DNA of 64,000 bases from Adiantum capillus-veneris (GCA_014529385.2 CM043970.1:42917279-42981278); one strand, 5' to 3'; positions 9,628-20,821 are shown, counted from the stretch's first letter. The notes: generated by a model not told the origin, from the letters alone. Numbers and translations are program-made.

Positions 9628-10481
9628 TGTCACAAAACGGGAGCGTACACGAGCACTTGAAAATCTGTCGTTCTTGCGCGGGAAAAGCGACTTCCGTGCT
9701 TCGTAGTCTCGCGATCTCTTGCGGCAGAGTCTTCTCTTGCTGATGCTGTTACCTCCCGTGAGTGAGGGCATGTGGTGCTTTTATAGCTCCCTGGCCACGG
9801 CACGAATAACTGCTCGCGTAGAGATCGCGGCCGTTTTTTTTTTTTTTTTTTTTTTGCGCTGTTCTACCCGAAATAGGGAGAGAGAATTCGTTGGCTGGTT
9901 TTGTTGCTTTATCTTCTAAGTGGCTGCCCACTTATTAAGTGGGCGGCCGGCATATTTTAAAATTGGTATGAACCTGCCCAAAAACTCAATAAAACCTTAT
10001 AAGTTAAAACCAATGCATTTAACAACACTTCCCAGGCGTCCCTGGATGCAACCACATGCACGAATGCAATGCAAACATAGATTCCTCGCGGGAAAGCGTC
10101 TGCCTTCCCGCGATTGTTCCTGCTTTTCGTAAAAAGCTTCATTGAACCCATCTTTATTCTTGTGCTTACGTTCTTACGCGTATTTTCTTACTCAGTTCGG
10201 ATTTCCTCCTTAGCCTACGGGATGCCCCCTTACTGATGCACCCGTCACCCATCATGTGACGCATCAAGGGCACTCGTAACCCGGCCCTTTCCATCGAACT
10301 TACGAAAACTCCTTCGCGATGTTTACCGTCACCCATCAAATGACACATCAGAGTTGTCTGTTCCTGATGGCATTTCTTGTAGCTACAATCATTTAACAGT
10401 TCTTAGTGTACACAGTAAAATATCCTAATTTCATAAAAAGAAATTAATCATTAGAAATAAGAAATAGTCCAATTAGCAACA
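9628..10481 (-). repeat. 3' LTR of element E (854 bp)
   Basis: Plus-strand ends are TGTCACAAAACGGG and CCAATTAGCAACA. A poly-T run lies at about 9835-9855 and a reverse-strand TATA (gctataaaag) near 9776. It pairs with 14660-15513. Confidence 0.92.
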
Positions 10482-10493
10482 TCCCTCTGGCTT

Positions 10494-10775
10494 CTAAACA
10501 GTTGACCTCAACTGTAGTGCTTGGACATATACCTCCAATATCTCAGGATAAGCTGCTAATTCCTCCTGAGTCATCCACTGAGCATCTAAGTTCGAATAAT
10601 TCTTGAACTTAACCAAATACTTCCGTGTTATCTTTCCGGACTTAAGGGGCCGCTCCTGATGACTTACAATCTGCTCCGGTTGGAGTATTTCTTCTGTTTC
10701 CTCAACCTCAGGAGGTTCCTTGCTGACTCGGAGGCGGTCCCACATACGGCCGGAGTAAACTGACATGGAAAGCAT
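10494..10775 (-). pseudogene. chromodomain of element E
   Basis: The frame ends in a chromodomain: an acidic linker (VEETEEILQPEQI), then KYLVKFKNYSNLDAQWM with the conserved aromatic and Trp residues, then the C-terminal helix. It is the end of the pol polyprotein. A frameshift near 10735 separates it from the preceding integrase C-terminus, so its first residues ([12 protein letters not shown]) are out-of-frame translation. In family members this domain binds methylated histone tails and biases integration toward heterochromatin. Confidence 0.8.
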
Positions 10776-13293
10776 TGTGGATCCTCCAATTAGGCGGTAG
10801 CTCTAATCGGAATGTAACATCATTCACTTGCTCAATGATCTTAAACGGCCCATAATAACGGGTAGAAAGTTTTACCACCTTCCCCTTATGAGACGCTTGT
10901 TTCTTAAGTCTTGCCTTCTCAAACTTGAGTAAGACTAACTGTCCGACTGTTAAGTCTAGATTCCTTCTGTGCTTGTCTGCAGCTTTCTTATGCTTTTCCT
11001 GAGAGCGTAGAATAGCTCTCCTAACTTGCCCGTAGGCTGTGTCCAAGTCCCGGACAAATTCATCTGCTGCAAAGATCTTATCCTTAGTTAAAAGGATGGG
11101 TAGAAGCAAAGGCTTACCATATAGAATCTCAAAAGGTGCTTTCCCTGTCGATGAGAGTATGGTATTGTTATACGTATACTCGACAAGAGGCAAATATTTC
11201 TCCCAGTCAGATTGCCGGTCTTACACATAAGCTTTTAACATATCCAATACTGTGGAATTGGCTATCTCACTTTGCCCGTCCGTTTGAGGATGGTAGGCAG
11301 ATGAAAAATTCAGCTTCGTACCAAGATTATCCATCAAGGCACGCCAAAAATTTCCTGTCATGCGAGGATCTCGATCACTCACAATAGACTTAGGCATTCC
11401 ATGATGCTTAAAGATTTGTGCCAGAAAGACCCTAGCCATATGATCTGCTTTTATCGTTTTCTTGACTGGTATAAAGTGTGCTTGCTTGCTAAACCTGTCC
11501 ACAATGGTCCAGATTGCGTCATTTCCAGTCTGAGTTCTAGGGAGGTCCATGATGAAGACCATGGCAATACTTTGCCAAGGTTCATTAGGCACAGTCAAAG
11601 GTTGTAGCAACCCAGGTGTCTTATGCCGATCATACTTCACTTTTTGGCAAACCAAGCATTCCCTGACATACTTATCAATGTCTGCTTTAAGGCTAGGCCA
11701 AAAGAAATATCTTTCCATTGCTAAGGTCGTAGGGAGAATACCCCGATGACCCGCATAAGGCGAAGCGTGTGCTTCATCCATGATCTTCTTTCTTAATGGT
11801 TCCGCCACACATATGGCCTGATGGTAATAGAGATAACCGTCCCGAATGGAATAGGGAAACTCATTCTCTCCACGATGTAGCTTTCCCCAAACGGTGGAGA
11901 AGTCTGGATCATTCGGATACAAATCCGGTAGTGCTTCTAATTCTTGATGATACACCGAAGTGATAGCGTTCACCCTTGGCCGCCTAGACAATGCGTCCGC
12001 GGCCACATTCTTACTCCCAGCCGTGTGAAGGATCTGGAAGTGAAACATAGACAAAAAGTTTACCCACCTCATCTGCTTCTTAGATAGTTTCCTTTGCGTA
12101 AGAAAATACCACAAACTCTGGTGATCAGTCTTGATCACAAAATCCGCTCCTAGAAGATAGTGCTTCCAATTGGATAAGGCGTGAATCACAGCCGTGAGTT
12201 CCTTTTCGTAGATTGATGCATGCAACTCTGCATCCTTAAGTCGTCTGCTTTCGTAGGCCACTGCATGGCCTTCTTGGTTCAACACTGCTCCGATGCAATC
12301 GCCTGAAGCATCGCAATGAACCTCAAATGGTTTTCTTAAGTCAGGCACTATCAAAATAGGTGCATGGCTTAGCAAGTACTTGAGCCGATCAAAAGCTCCT
12401 TGTTGTCTCGATCCCCATCTGAAAGGAATCTTCTTCTTTGTCAAGTCATAAAGTGGTCCTGCTACATGAGCAAATCCTCGAACAAACCTTCGATAATACG
12501 AACATAATCCCAGGAAACTACGTACATCATGTACCGTTGTGGGAATAGGCCAATCTTCTACCACTCGGATCTTGGCAGGATCCATACTCACTTGATTGTG
12601 AGAGACTATATGGCCGAGATAGTGTATCTCTGAGAGAAAGAACTCGCTCTTTTTTGCATTCACATGCAACTTATGCTTTCGCAATTCTTGAAACACTAAG
12701 TCCAAGTGCTTCCGATGTTCCTCTTCTGACTTAGAGAAGATGAGTATGTCGTCAAAGAATACTCCCGTAAAAGCTCGATACGGGCTGAAAATGCAGTCCA
12801 TCATGCGATTGAACGTCGCAAGGGCATTTGTCAAGCCGAAAGGCATTACCAAAAATTCATATAGTCCAAAGGTTGTGCGGAAAGCAGTCTTGTGGACATC
12901 CTCAGGGGCGATCCGTATCTGGTGATACCCACTCTTTAAGTCTATGCGACTAAAGACACTTGCACCCTGCAACTTATCAAGTATATCATCAATCCGAGGG
13001 ATCGGAAAGCGATTCACGATTGTGATCTTGTTTAAAGACTGATAGTCTATGCACATTCGAAACGTGCCATCTTTCTTCTGCACCAGTAGAACTGGAGAGC
13101 AGTAGGGTGAAGCACTTGGTCGTACTAACCCTTTCTCTAGAAGCTCATTGACTTGCTTCAAAATTTCCTCTTGCTGAGCAAGACTCACCCGATAAGGGGG
13201 TTGATTGGGAGGCGAGCTACCCGGTATGAGATCTATGCGGTGATCTTCCGGGCGTACCGGAGGTAGTTCGTCAGGAAGTGTTTCCTTGAACAT
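10708..13293 (-). pseudogene. pol polyprotein of element E: RT, RNase H, integrase
   Basis: An uninterrupted 690-codon frame (13293-11221), then TAA and the same frame on to 10708. Counting from the Met at 13293, RT shows MCIDY (about 80-84), [10 protein letters not shown] with Asp 118 and FFDD at 179-182. RNase H shows CDAS (Asp 328), EKEL (Glu 364) and TDHQ (Asp 390). The integrase zinc finger has His 509, His 516, Cys 546 and Cys 549. The integrase core has Asp 599 (IVDRF), Asp 640 (VSDRD) and Glu 676 (TDGQSE), an intact DD35E triad. After the TAA (11221-11223, where a Trp/Gln-type codon would be expected) comes the integrase C-terminus with RYYGPFKII. Protease is absent upstream. This is the best-preserved pol in the window. 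Confidence 0.9.
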
Positions 13294-14589
13294 CTGGGAT
13301 TGAGTTCGAACTTGGTGGTACGGATTCCTTCTTTGCTTTCTCTTGCCTCGTAGAAGCTTGCTCTTGCCGTTGCTGCTTTAGCAGGCAGTCCGGTTTCATA
13401 TGTCCTTTCTCGCCACAGTAGAAGCATCTTCCTTCCTCTCTGAAAGTTTGAAGTTGAGTAGGAGAAAGGTACTTAGTTCGCTTGCCAGTTCCCTCTGGCT
13501 TCTGAGAATGATCATCGTCTCTAGATGGAGGACGTTTTCTTCCTTGGCCCCCTTGGTCATCGTAGACCCCTATTTGTCTTGCACGGTAAGTGCTATGCTC
13601 CATCTTTCTGGGCGTCCCAGTTGAGGACAAATCCTCAACAATGATTGCTGACTCCATCATCCTCTAAAGAGTATCATGCGGATACACCTTCATACTCTTT
13701 CGAAGCTGCGGTTGGAGACCCGCTTTGAACTTTCGTTTCTTTTCCTCGTCGGCAATCTTCATGAAGGGAGTGACCTTCAGAAGAACCGACCAATACTTGT
13801 CCACATAGGTCGTTACTCTTTCATGTTCCTTCTGGGCAAGCCAGTCCCATTCCTTCCGTATGTCCTGCTCGAAGTCAGGCAGAAGAAATTGTTCATAAAA
13901 TTCAGATTTGAAGCTCTCCCAAGTTCTGGCCTGAGAACCTTCCAGAATCTTGGCTAACCACCAATTACTTGCCGTTTCCTTGAGGTGCATCCCCACATGG
14001 CGTAATTTGGATTTTTCTATGAAGTGCCCATTGGTAAAGGCGACTTCAAACTGTCTGATGAAGGACAGTGCTTTGGAGATGTCTCTCCGTCCGTTGTAGG
14101 TTTCGAACTTGATGTCCTTGTCGCCGATATGAAGACTCTCATGCGATGTTGAGACTTGCGACCATGCTTCTTGAATCGAGGCTTATCTTTAGGTTGATGT
14201 AGGGTAGTGGCAGTAGTAGCGGCTTCCTTCTTCTGACAAGATGATCGAGAAGTAGAGGTATAATCAGGAGAGTAAGATGGAGATGAGATAGAGATTTCCT
14301 TGCTCTCGTCTAGCAGAGAGAGTGCTTTTTCCTAGCCTTTCCTTGAAGTAGGCCGTTCATTCCGATCCGAAGATCCTTTGTGCACCTCGGCACGTTCTTC
14401 TTCTCTTGCCTCCTGTGGTCTCACGCCAACAGTGTTGTCTGGATGCTTGGCTGCATCAGTTCCATTCGTTTTCTTCATTCCGCCCAAAAGCTTTTGGACG
14501 TCTGGCAACAGTAAGATTTGTTGCAGCTCCGCAAGCTGAGCTTGCACTTGTTGAAGCTCCTCTTCAACGCTTCTCCCTTGGCTCGACAT
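13271..14589 (-). pseudogene. gag of element E
   Basis: Starts at the Met at 14589 (MSSQGRSVEEELQQ) with an N-terminal coiled coil. The frame meets a TAG at 14332-14334, then continues through a Ser/Lys-rich stretch and shifts frame near 14170. Next is the capsid region (SNWWLAKILEG, RTWESFKSEF, about 13990-13850), a TAG just before 13663, and a nucleocapsid zinc knuckle CFYCGEKGHMKPDC (near 13425-13390) of the CX2CX4HX4C type. Only about 140 bp separate the knuckle from the RT N-terminus, against about 620 bp in the family A element at 22.7-23.4 kb. A protease would normally lie there. Confidence 0.85.
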
Positions 14590-14643
14590 GGTTCTTCCCG
14601 TTCTTCCCGGAATCGTCCTTCTTTGCAGAGAAAGAGAGGAGTC

Positions 14644-14657
14644 CGAGCTCTGATATC
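14644..14657 (-). other. primer binding site of element E
   Basis: Reverse strand reads TGATATCAGAGCTC two bases inside the 5' LTR, one mismatch from the initiator tRNA-Met type TGGTATCAGAGCTC. Confidence 0.65.
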
Positions 14658-14659
14658 AC

Positions 14660-15513
14660 TGTCACAAAACGGGAGCGTACACGAGCACTTGAAAATCTGT
14701 CGTTCTTGCGCGGGAAAAGCGACTTCCGTGCTTCGTAGTCTCGCGATCTCTTGCGGCAGAGTCTTCTCTTGCTGATGTTGTTACCTCCCGTGAGTGAGGG
14801 CATGTGGTGCTTTTATAGCTCCCTGGCCACGGCACGAATAACTGCTCGCGTAGAGATTGCGGCCGTTTTTTTTTTTTTTTTTTTGCTTTGCGCTGTTCTA
14901 CCCGAAATAGGGAGAGAGAATTCGCTGGCTGGTTTTGTTGCTTTATCTGCTAAGTGGCTGCCCACTTATTAAGTGGGCGGCCGGCATATTTTAATTGGTA
15001 TGAACCTGCCCAAAAACTCAATAAAACCTTATAAGTTAAAACCAATGCATTTAACAACACTTCCCAGGCGTCCCTGGATGCAACCACATGCACGAATGCA
15101 ATGCAAACATAGATTCCTCGCGGGAAAGCGTCTGCCTTCCCGCGATTGTTTCTGCTTTTCGTAAAAAGCTTCATTGAACCCATCTTTATTCTTGTGCTTG
15201 CGTTCTTACGCGTATTTTCTTACTCAGTTCGGATTTCCTCCTTAGCCTACGGGATGCCCCCTTACTGATGCACCCGTCACCCATCATGTGACGCATCAGG
15301 GGCACTCGTAACCCGGTCCTTTCCACCGAACTTACGAAAACTCCTTCGCGATGTTTATCGTCACCCATCAAATGACACATCAGAGTTGTCTGTTCATGAT
15401 GGCATTTCTTGTAGCTACAATCATTTAACAATTCTTAGTGTACACAGTAAAATATCCTAATTTCATAAAAAGAAATTAATCATTAGAAATAAGAAATAGT
15501 CCAATTAGCAACA
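14660..15513 (-). repeat. 5' LTR of element E (854 bp)
   Basis: Same termini and length as 9628-10481 (TGTCACAAAACG at the left, AATTAGCAACA at the right on the plus strand). Followed on the right by TGAA, the repeated target sequence. Confidence 0.92.
14811..14820 (-). promoter_or_regulatory. predicted TATA box of the element E 5' LTR
   Basis: Reverse-strand AGCTATAAAA, in the context GGGAGCTATAAAAGCACC, sits about 150 bp upstream of the LTR's inner end, a normal place for an LTR promoter. The same motif is kept in the 3' LTR. Prediction only. Confidence 0.5.
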
Positions 15514-15524
15514 TGAATCTCTCA

Positions 15525-16187
15525 TGGTGGCCTCCTTTTGTGTGGCATATAGTTCCACAAGGTCCTCTGTGTCGAAAAAGTCTAGAAGGCATGGGAGGCC
15601 ATCTAGCAATTCAGAGGAGGAGAGCTCGTCCTTTTCCGAGAGTGAAGAGATGGGCAAGAAGACCAAGGAGTTCAAGGAAGGGGGTCAGGCTGTCAGGTTT
15701 GAGACGTTCTCAGGCTATCAGGGCACCCATCGAGCCCTTGAGTTTAATCAGCAGTTTGACGTCGCTTTCTCGGGAGGTTAGTCACAAAACGCTCCAAGGC
15801 GTGAAGGGCAGCATCTTACTTGAAAGCAATTGTACATACATGGTGGTCTACTCGGTTGTTACGTAGAGAAGCACCTGCGATGTGGGTAAAATTCAAGAAA
15901 ATTTTCACGTTAACTTGGATATTAGACGTTTATGAAAGAGATGTCATCACGGCTTGGCATCATTTGAGAATGACTAAGAAAGATTCATTGGATGACTACT
16001 GCCAGACGTTTTGGGATACTTATTTGCCAATGTCTTCGTTTCGGAAGATTACTTTGAGGAACCTGATTGAGCAGTTTTGTTGTGGATTGCCAAAAGAGAT
16101 TGGAGAGTATTGTCTGGAACAGAAGTTTGACTCCATTGAGAGACTTAGGGAACATGCTAAGCAAGGATTTGGAATGCCGGCTCATTG
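15525..16187 (+). pseudogene. gag capsid remnant (family A copy 3)
   Basis: First part: a Ser/Glu-rich linker, then KEGGQAVRFETFSGYQGTH and LEFNQQFDVAFSGG, ending at a TAG near 15780. The second part, from about 15820, contains HTWWSTRLLRREAPAMWVKF, WHHLRMTKKDSLDDYCQTFW and IEQFCCGLPKEIGEYCLEQK. The same motifs occur in the complete family A element (22190-22560). Capsid forms the particle that packages element RNA. It is broken by at least two stops and a frameshift. Confidence 0.75.
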
Positions 16188-16424
16188 ACTTATCCCACAG
16201 ACAGAATAGTATCCACCTCAACAGGGCAAGAGTCTTCGAGTGAAGAGAATGAATCAAGGGAACCGGATGACAGCTCATCACAGGATTTCAGAGTAATAAG
16301 AGAATATGATGGTAGTGCATCCGAGGGTTCCGATGAACTGAGGGAACGAGATGCAAGTTCATCAGAGGATTCTGGAGAAGAACAGGGTTCAAATGATAAT
16401 GCATCTCAAGGTTTCGATGATTGA
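16185..16424 (+). pseudogene. acidic, serine-rich gag tail
   Basis: An open stretch following the capsid, made almost entirely of Ser, Asp, Glu and Gly (for example DASSSEDSGEEQGSNDNASQ). Loosely repeated blocks of about 20 residues suggest local expansion. No zinc knuckle is visible. It begins at the capsid end (LTYPT, as in the copy near 22545), which supports it being a gag continuation rather than an independent gene. Confidence 0.45.
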
Positions 16425-16599
16425 GACTGACATGTGAGTGGACAGGGGAGACTAGCGAGGCTACCCATAGGTCCCAAGTAGAGGGAATTAGTTGGTAGAT
16501 CAAAGAATTCCACAGATCCAGATTGAAGTGCCAAGGACATGGAGGCTTGCAGGGCTACCAACAGGTCACAGGGCACAAGAAAAGAACAGAAAGGTAAGC

Positions 16600-17638
16600 T
16601 AGGCCAACGAATAATTTGGTCAAGGTACTTTTTGGCTCACGATGCAAAGTGGATGGAAGGAGAACATTGCAAATTCTCTTTAGAGAAAGTTGTATCTTGA
16701 AGCTTTTGGGCTATTAGCAGTGTTTATGCCAAAAGTTACCAATGAATTAGCAGGTTGAATCTGGTGCAATGTGGACTGCACAAGAGGGGAGGCACTCCAC
16801 TCCTTTGTCACAGATTGCCTAGATTGAATAAAGTCACTAATTTTCTCTTTGAGATTTTAGGGTATTGACGGGCTGACAGTATTTTGCGGAATGACTTTAG
16901 TAACTGTGTGCACTGAATTGGAAATTCCCTTGATTGAACTAAAAACATGTGCTCTTTCATGTGTGTATTGTTAGAGACATGTAGAGAAAGATGAAATGTC
17001 TGCAGTATTTTGTCTGATGAATGATTAGAACTTAGTGCATCTAAACATCCATCAAAGATAAGTAAGATCTGGATGTGATGGCTAAGTGAATGAAGAATAA
17101 ATGTGATTTGAACTTAGTGCATATAGAAATCTGTCAGAGATCACTGAGATCTAGATGTGATGCCTAAGTGAATGTGAACTGAATGAGATTCTAGTGCATC
17201 AAGATGTCATTCCGGATTAGATTACTGGATACTCTTACTAGTGCATCACGAGTTCCGGAAGGATGAGATGGCTGCACAACGATCTAAGGCCATCAAGAGT
17301 TCTGGACGGAATGAGATAACTAGATTGGATGATTGAAAACACGGTGTTCAGTGTGAACTAAGTGTGTGATTTTGTGAAATGCATGCTATGTGGATGTACT
17401 GTCTTGTGGGGATGGTCATGGGCATGGTTTGCTTGATTGAAATGTGAAATGAAAGATATGAATTTGATAGTAACAAGGTTTAGTAGATCAAGGCATCTGT
17501 GAAAAGGTCAGCGTGGTTTGGATGTGATTGCTAAACGGTTACTATGATTAGGGTTTGTATCTGAGACCCTCGATAAAAATGTGATTGATCAGTGACTGAT
17601 GTCTTTGTAGAAGTACTCAATTGGTGGAGTCCGGTGCA
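16600..17638 (+). other. chromodomain scrap and 3' untranslated region of family A copy 3
   Basis: About 16620-16700 translates as a broken chromodomain end (FLAHDAKWMEGEH). After it come the family A 3' landmarks: caagaggggaggcactccactcc-type sequence near 16780, a GGGCTGACAGTATT block near 16870, and repeated phrases with ctagtgcat/gatgtgatggc near 17030-17250. No gene is seen here. Confidence 0.6.
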
Positions 17639-18018
17639 TGAGTACACAGAGTCGCTGTCTACTGAAGAGAGTTTCTATCCTTTGGTTGTTTTTGCAGGTG
17701 TAATGGAGGGCTGGTACAATTCTTTCAAGAGGGGGAAATGTCACAAAGGGATGACGTGGCATGACCAACTAGAATAGAAATGGCCAAGTGGACAAGAGAA
17801 ACCGAACCGACCAACTAAAAGAACTTATGAGTACACAGAGTCACTGTCTACTGAAGAGAGTTTCTATCCTTTGGTTGTTTTTGCAGGTGTAAAAATGGAG
17901 GGCGATTACAATTCTTTCAAGAGGGGGAAATGTCACAAAGGGATGACGTGGCATGACCAACTAGAATAGAGATGGCCAAGTGGACAAGAGAAACTAAACC
18001 GACCAACTAAAAGAACTT
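17638..18018 (+). repeat. ~190-bp tandem duplication covering polypurine tract and LTR start
   Basis: Copies at 17638-17826 and 17827-18018 both begin atgagtacacagagtc and end at aagaactt. Each holds the polypurine tract tcaagagggggaaa and the LTR start TGTCACAAAGGG (17739 and 17931). The second copy has three extra A bases, giving an offset of 189, then 192. Confidence 0.9.
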
Positions 18019-18302
18019 ATGAGCACCAGTCGTGGGGCCTAAAACCCTAAAAACCGAAAGCTTGAACTCTGAAGAAGTTTTTTGTAGATCGTGCTGATGA
18101 CATGGCAGTTGTACGGACGCCCACATTTTACATTGATGATGTGGTAGGCCGTACGGATTTCTGCAAAACACGTTGGCAGCTTTAGCGCTAGTTTTTAAGG
18201 TTTAGTGCTTTTGAACCTAATGCTTTTTGGGCTCTGCTTTTGGGCAATAATAAAGAAATACCGAAAGGGGTGCCAATCTTTGGGGGCCACTGCTTCTGGG
18301 CA

Positions 18303-18369
<67 letters not shown>

Positions 18370-18445
18370 AGTAAAGTTCAATGATTTAGCAATTTTTGTT
18401 GGTGTGTTGCTATTGATTTCTCGCTAGATGTCCAAGCCTATAACA
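17931..18445 (+). repeat. 3' LTR, family A copy 3
   Basis: Starts TGTCACAAAGGGATG, contains the family block aaataccgaaaggggtgcca near 18256 and ends CCAAGCCTATAACA. A CT microsatellite (about 18307-18367) has expanded inside it. Confidence 0.8.
18307..18367. repeat. CT dinucleotide microsatellite
   Basis: Roughly 60 bp of CT repeats inside the family A LTR. Confidence 0.95.
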
Positions 18446-18955
18446 GATAGTGCCACCAGAGACACTTCCAGGAGCCCGACAAGAAGCAGTTTTACTCGTA
18501 CAAAGTGAGCCTGCTTGCTAAATCTATCCATAGTAGTGCATATTTTATCATGCCCGCCCTAAATCTTAGGAAGATCGATTATGAATCTATAGTTATACTC
18601 GCTCATGGTCTGCTTGGAACATATCAAACAAGTAAGCACAAACTCATCCACATCCTTCTTGAGTTGAGGCCAATAGAAGTAACTGTTAACTATCATGAGT
18701 GTCCCCTCTATTGCCATGTGCCCAACAAAAGGAGAATTGTGATACTCCGTCAACACCTTTTTCCTCAAACCCCATGTAACACACATGGTCTTTCGCATCA
18801 AATAATCTTCCTTGAGAGTATACCTTGAAACTCATCTCCCCACTCGATACCTTGTCAAATATCTCTATAAAATGCATTTTTATAGCATATTGCTCTCGCA
18901 TCTCTGCATCAAGACCATATCCAAATGACTTCTACAAGCATCGCAATAAAACAGA
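18446..18955 (-). pseudogene. chromovirus B, integrase end (left half)
   Basis: Reverse-strand coding remnant. An RNase H to integrase spacer is followed by the integrase zinc finger (EYHNSPFVGHMA, YFYWPQLKKDVDEFVLTCLIC; 18559-18801). The start of the core follows, with RFSKQAHF-like residues near 18510. The His-His-Cys-Cys ligands are recognisable. The right edge is the insertion point of the family A element; pol resumes at 27615 in the same orientation. The left edge is replaced by the copy 3 LTR. Confidence 0.75.
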
Positions 18956-19041
18956 TGTCACAACTGGTGATGTGGCGGCTGACGTGGCACTGTACGGACA
19001 ATTGGGAATTACGTTGACATGCTGACGTGGCAGTGTACGGA
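18956..19041 (+). repeat. 5' LTR of copy 4, first part
   Basis: Starts TGTCACAACTGG and stops at gtgtacgga, where the nested element begins. About 60 bp shorter here than the 3' LTR through a small deletion. Confidence 0.85.
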
Positions 19042-20645
19042 TGTCATAAAATCTAATATCTAACCAACCCAAATGATTTTCTCATATTAAATTGATCACT
19101 TAATGTGGGAGAATAAACGGGAACAAGTGTTAAGATATAGATATGTGCTTATAGATCTATCTCAACACGGGGCCAATAGTAAAGGGGCCCAAATGGGAGA
19201 TGGTCTATCAAGAGCAAGGCTAACCAATGGAGCATAAGACCTTAGGGTTAGCTTCATCGAAGACCTCCAATAATGTGTGTAAAAGTCCTTTGACCTTAGG
19301 TAAGCTAGGGCTGAGCTTGAGGTGGGAACCCGGCCCAAGCTCGAGGTGCTTGACCTGCTTGAGGTGCTTGTCGTGCTTGAGGTGTTTGTCCTGCTTGAGG
19401 TGCTTGATTAAGGTGATTGAGGTGCTTGACTTGCCGCTTGATTAAGGTGCTTGAGGTGCCTTGACATGCTTGCCTGAGATGCTTGTGGGAATACCCCCTA
19501 GTCCAAGTGCTTTGTCATGCTTGATGACTAAGGCGCTTGAGCTCCTAAAGTCAAAAGCATCCCTACAAGAGGGGGGGCGAGCCCTTTTCCTAGGGATTAG
19601 AGAGAGAACACACACTCACACTCACAAGGGAAGCCCCAGCTTGAAGAGGCAGCAAGGACACATGTCAGGTCCCTACCCATGTTACCTTCATGTGTTGCTT
19701 GAAGCCTATTGGCTAGGCTTCAAAGGGGTCCAATGATAAATTACTTGAATTATCTAATTGTTTTTGCATTTATCAAGTCCTCTCTCTCAAAGGGGAAAGG
19801 GGGACACTTGTCCCAAGGCTATCCCTGTTGCTTGTAATGGCTTCTGCTTGTGATTGGCTAGGCCTGGAGGGGTCCAATGAGCTTCAAGCATGAGCTACAA
19901 GGGGGGGGTCGACCCAAGCAAGCTAGGGGGGTGCTTAGGGGGTATACTCACCCACACACACTCACAAGCACTCTCATTGTGTGCTATGCAAAGTGGAAGA
20001 GCTCCCTCTCCAAGCAAGTAAAGGTTGAGAGCCTACACCAACACTCTTGGCTATGGAGTGCAAATCCAACCAAGAGCCATGCTTCAATGCTTAAGCTTGC
20101 CATCTCCTTCTTCTTCATTACTATGCTATTATGTATGCTAGCAAGAAGAGTATGATAAGTGAGGAACTAATTCTTTCTCCTACGAAATGTTTTTTCTTCC
20201 TCTTCCCTACCCTCATTCCCTGCTAGCTCTCTCCACCTTCGAAGGTGTTTGAGGTCTTGGGACTGAGGCTTGGTATAGTTAAAGCTTTCTTCAAGTTTAG
20301 GTTATGTTATGATGGTGATGCATAAAGCTTTCCATCTTCATTGCTTCACCTAGGTCACAAGGAACACAAAGAATGTATTGTAACAAGTCTCTCCTTATGG
20401 GAGAAATCATAATACAAATGCCTATTGGAGGGGGGACCGGCTCCACATAAATCCGGTCCTCAACTGTTGTCATGTTCTCTAAATTCTCTCTCTTGCAAAA
20501 GTATTGTCTATGCCAAGTTAACTAATTGCTATAATTATATTGCTATCTTCAATTATGTCTACCCGCTATGCTCACAAAATCATTTCTTGAAAGTACTCTC
20601 ATTAAATTCCGCTACTCTCAAATTGAATAGGCAAATTCCATTACA
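19042..20645 (+). repeat. 5' LTR of nested element (1604 bp)
   Basis: TGTCATAAAATC to CAAATTCCATTACA, immediately followed by a perfect initiator-Met primer site. Contains a CTTGAGGTG minisatellite and repeated ATTGG/CCAAT pairs. Confidence 0.88.
19311..19500. repeat. CTTGAGGTG-type minisatellite
   Basis: About nine degenerate units of the form gcttgaggtgcttgtcct, with variants gcttgattaaggtg and gcttgcctgagat. Confidence 0.8.
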
Positions 20646-20646
20646 T

Positions 20647-20659
20647 TGGTATCAGAGCA
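20647..20659 (+). other. primer binding site, initiator tRNA-Met
   Basis: TGGTATCAGAGCA, an exact match to the common plant initiator-Met primer site, one base after the LTR end. Confidence 0.9.
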
Positions 20660-20821
20660 TTTGGTTTCTCTTTTCTTGCTTAAGAAGAGAGGTCCTTAAG
20701 TAGCCTATAAATGGTTGATGTTGTTAATTATAATAGGGTAAGTGGAATTGGGATCTATTATCGGTTTTGTTGAGCCCACTATGTGGGGGATGGTGCACAC
20801 CTCGGGAGCTTTGGACTTAAT

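Larger units (their letters stand above)
9628..15513 (-). mobile_element. near-complete Ty3/gypsy chromovirus, element E
   Basis: Two 854-bp LTRs flank a 4.2-kb internal region coding gag, RT, RNase H, integrase and chromodomain on the reverse strand. The direct flanks TGAA/TGAA (9624-9627 and 15514-15517) form a 4-bp target duplication. The two LTRs differ by about a dozen substitutions and a few small indels counted by eye, suggesting a fairly young insertion. It landed in the gag region of a family A element. Despite its good preservation it has two TAG stops and one frameshift in gag, one TAA in integrase and a frameshift before the chromodomain. It also lacks the protease-coding segment. 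Confidence 0.9.
15514..18445 (+). mobile_element. internally deleted chromovirus, family A copy 3
   Basis: Gag sequence at 15525-16190 is followed within about 400 bp by a chromodomain remnant (about 16620-16700). A family A 3' untranslated region, polypurine tract and LTR come next. Nearly all of pol is missing. The left end is truncated where element E inserted, and sequence left of 9628 does not obviously continue the gag. Confidence 0.75.

Noticed and set aside
12740-12925. 61-codon forward frame inside element E pol
   Set aside because: Antisense to the RT active site region, no independent evidence.
10494-14589. Endogenous pararetrovirus (caulimovirus) as source of the RT
   Set aside because: Integrase with a DD35E core, chromodomain, LTRs and polypurine tract are all present, which caulimoviruses lack.
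14406-14775. Forward frames of 85-110 codons opposite the element E gag
   Set aside because: Antisense shadows of gag and LTR sequence with no start context or domain; similar frames recur in the other LTR.
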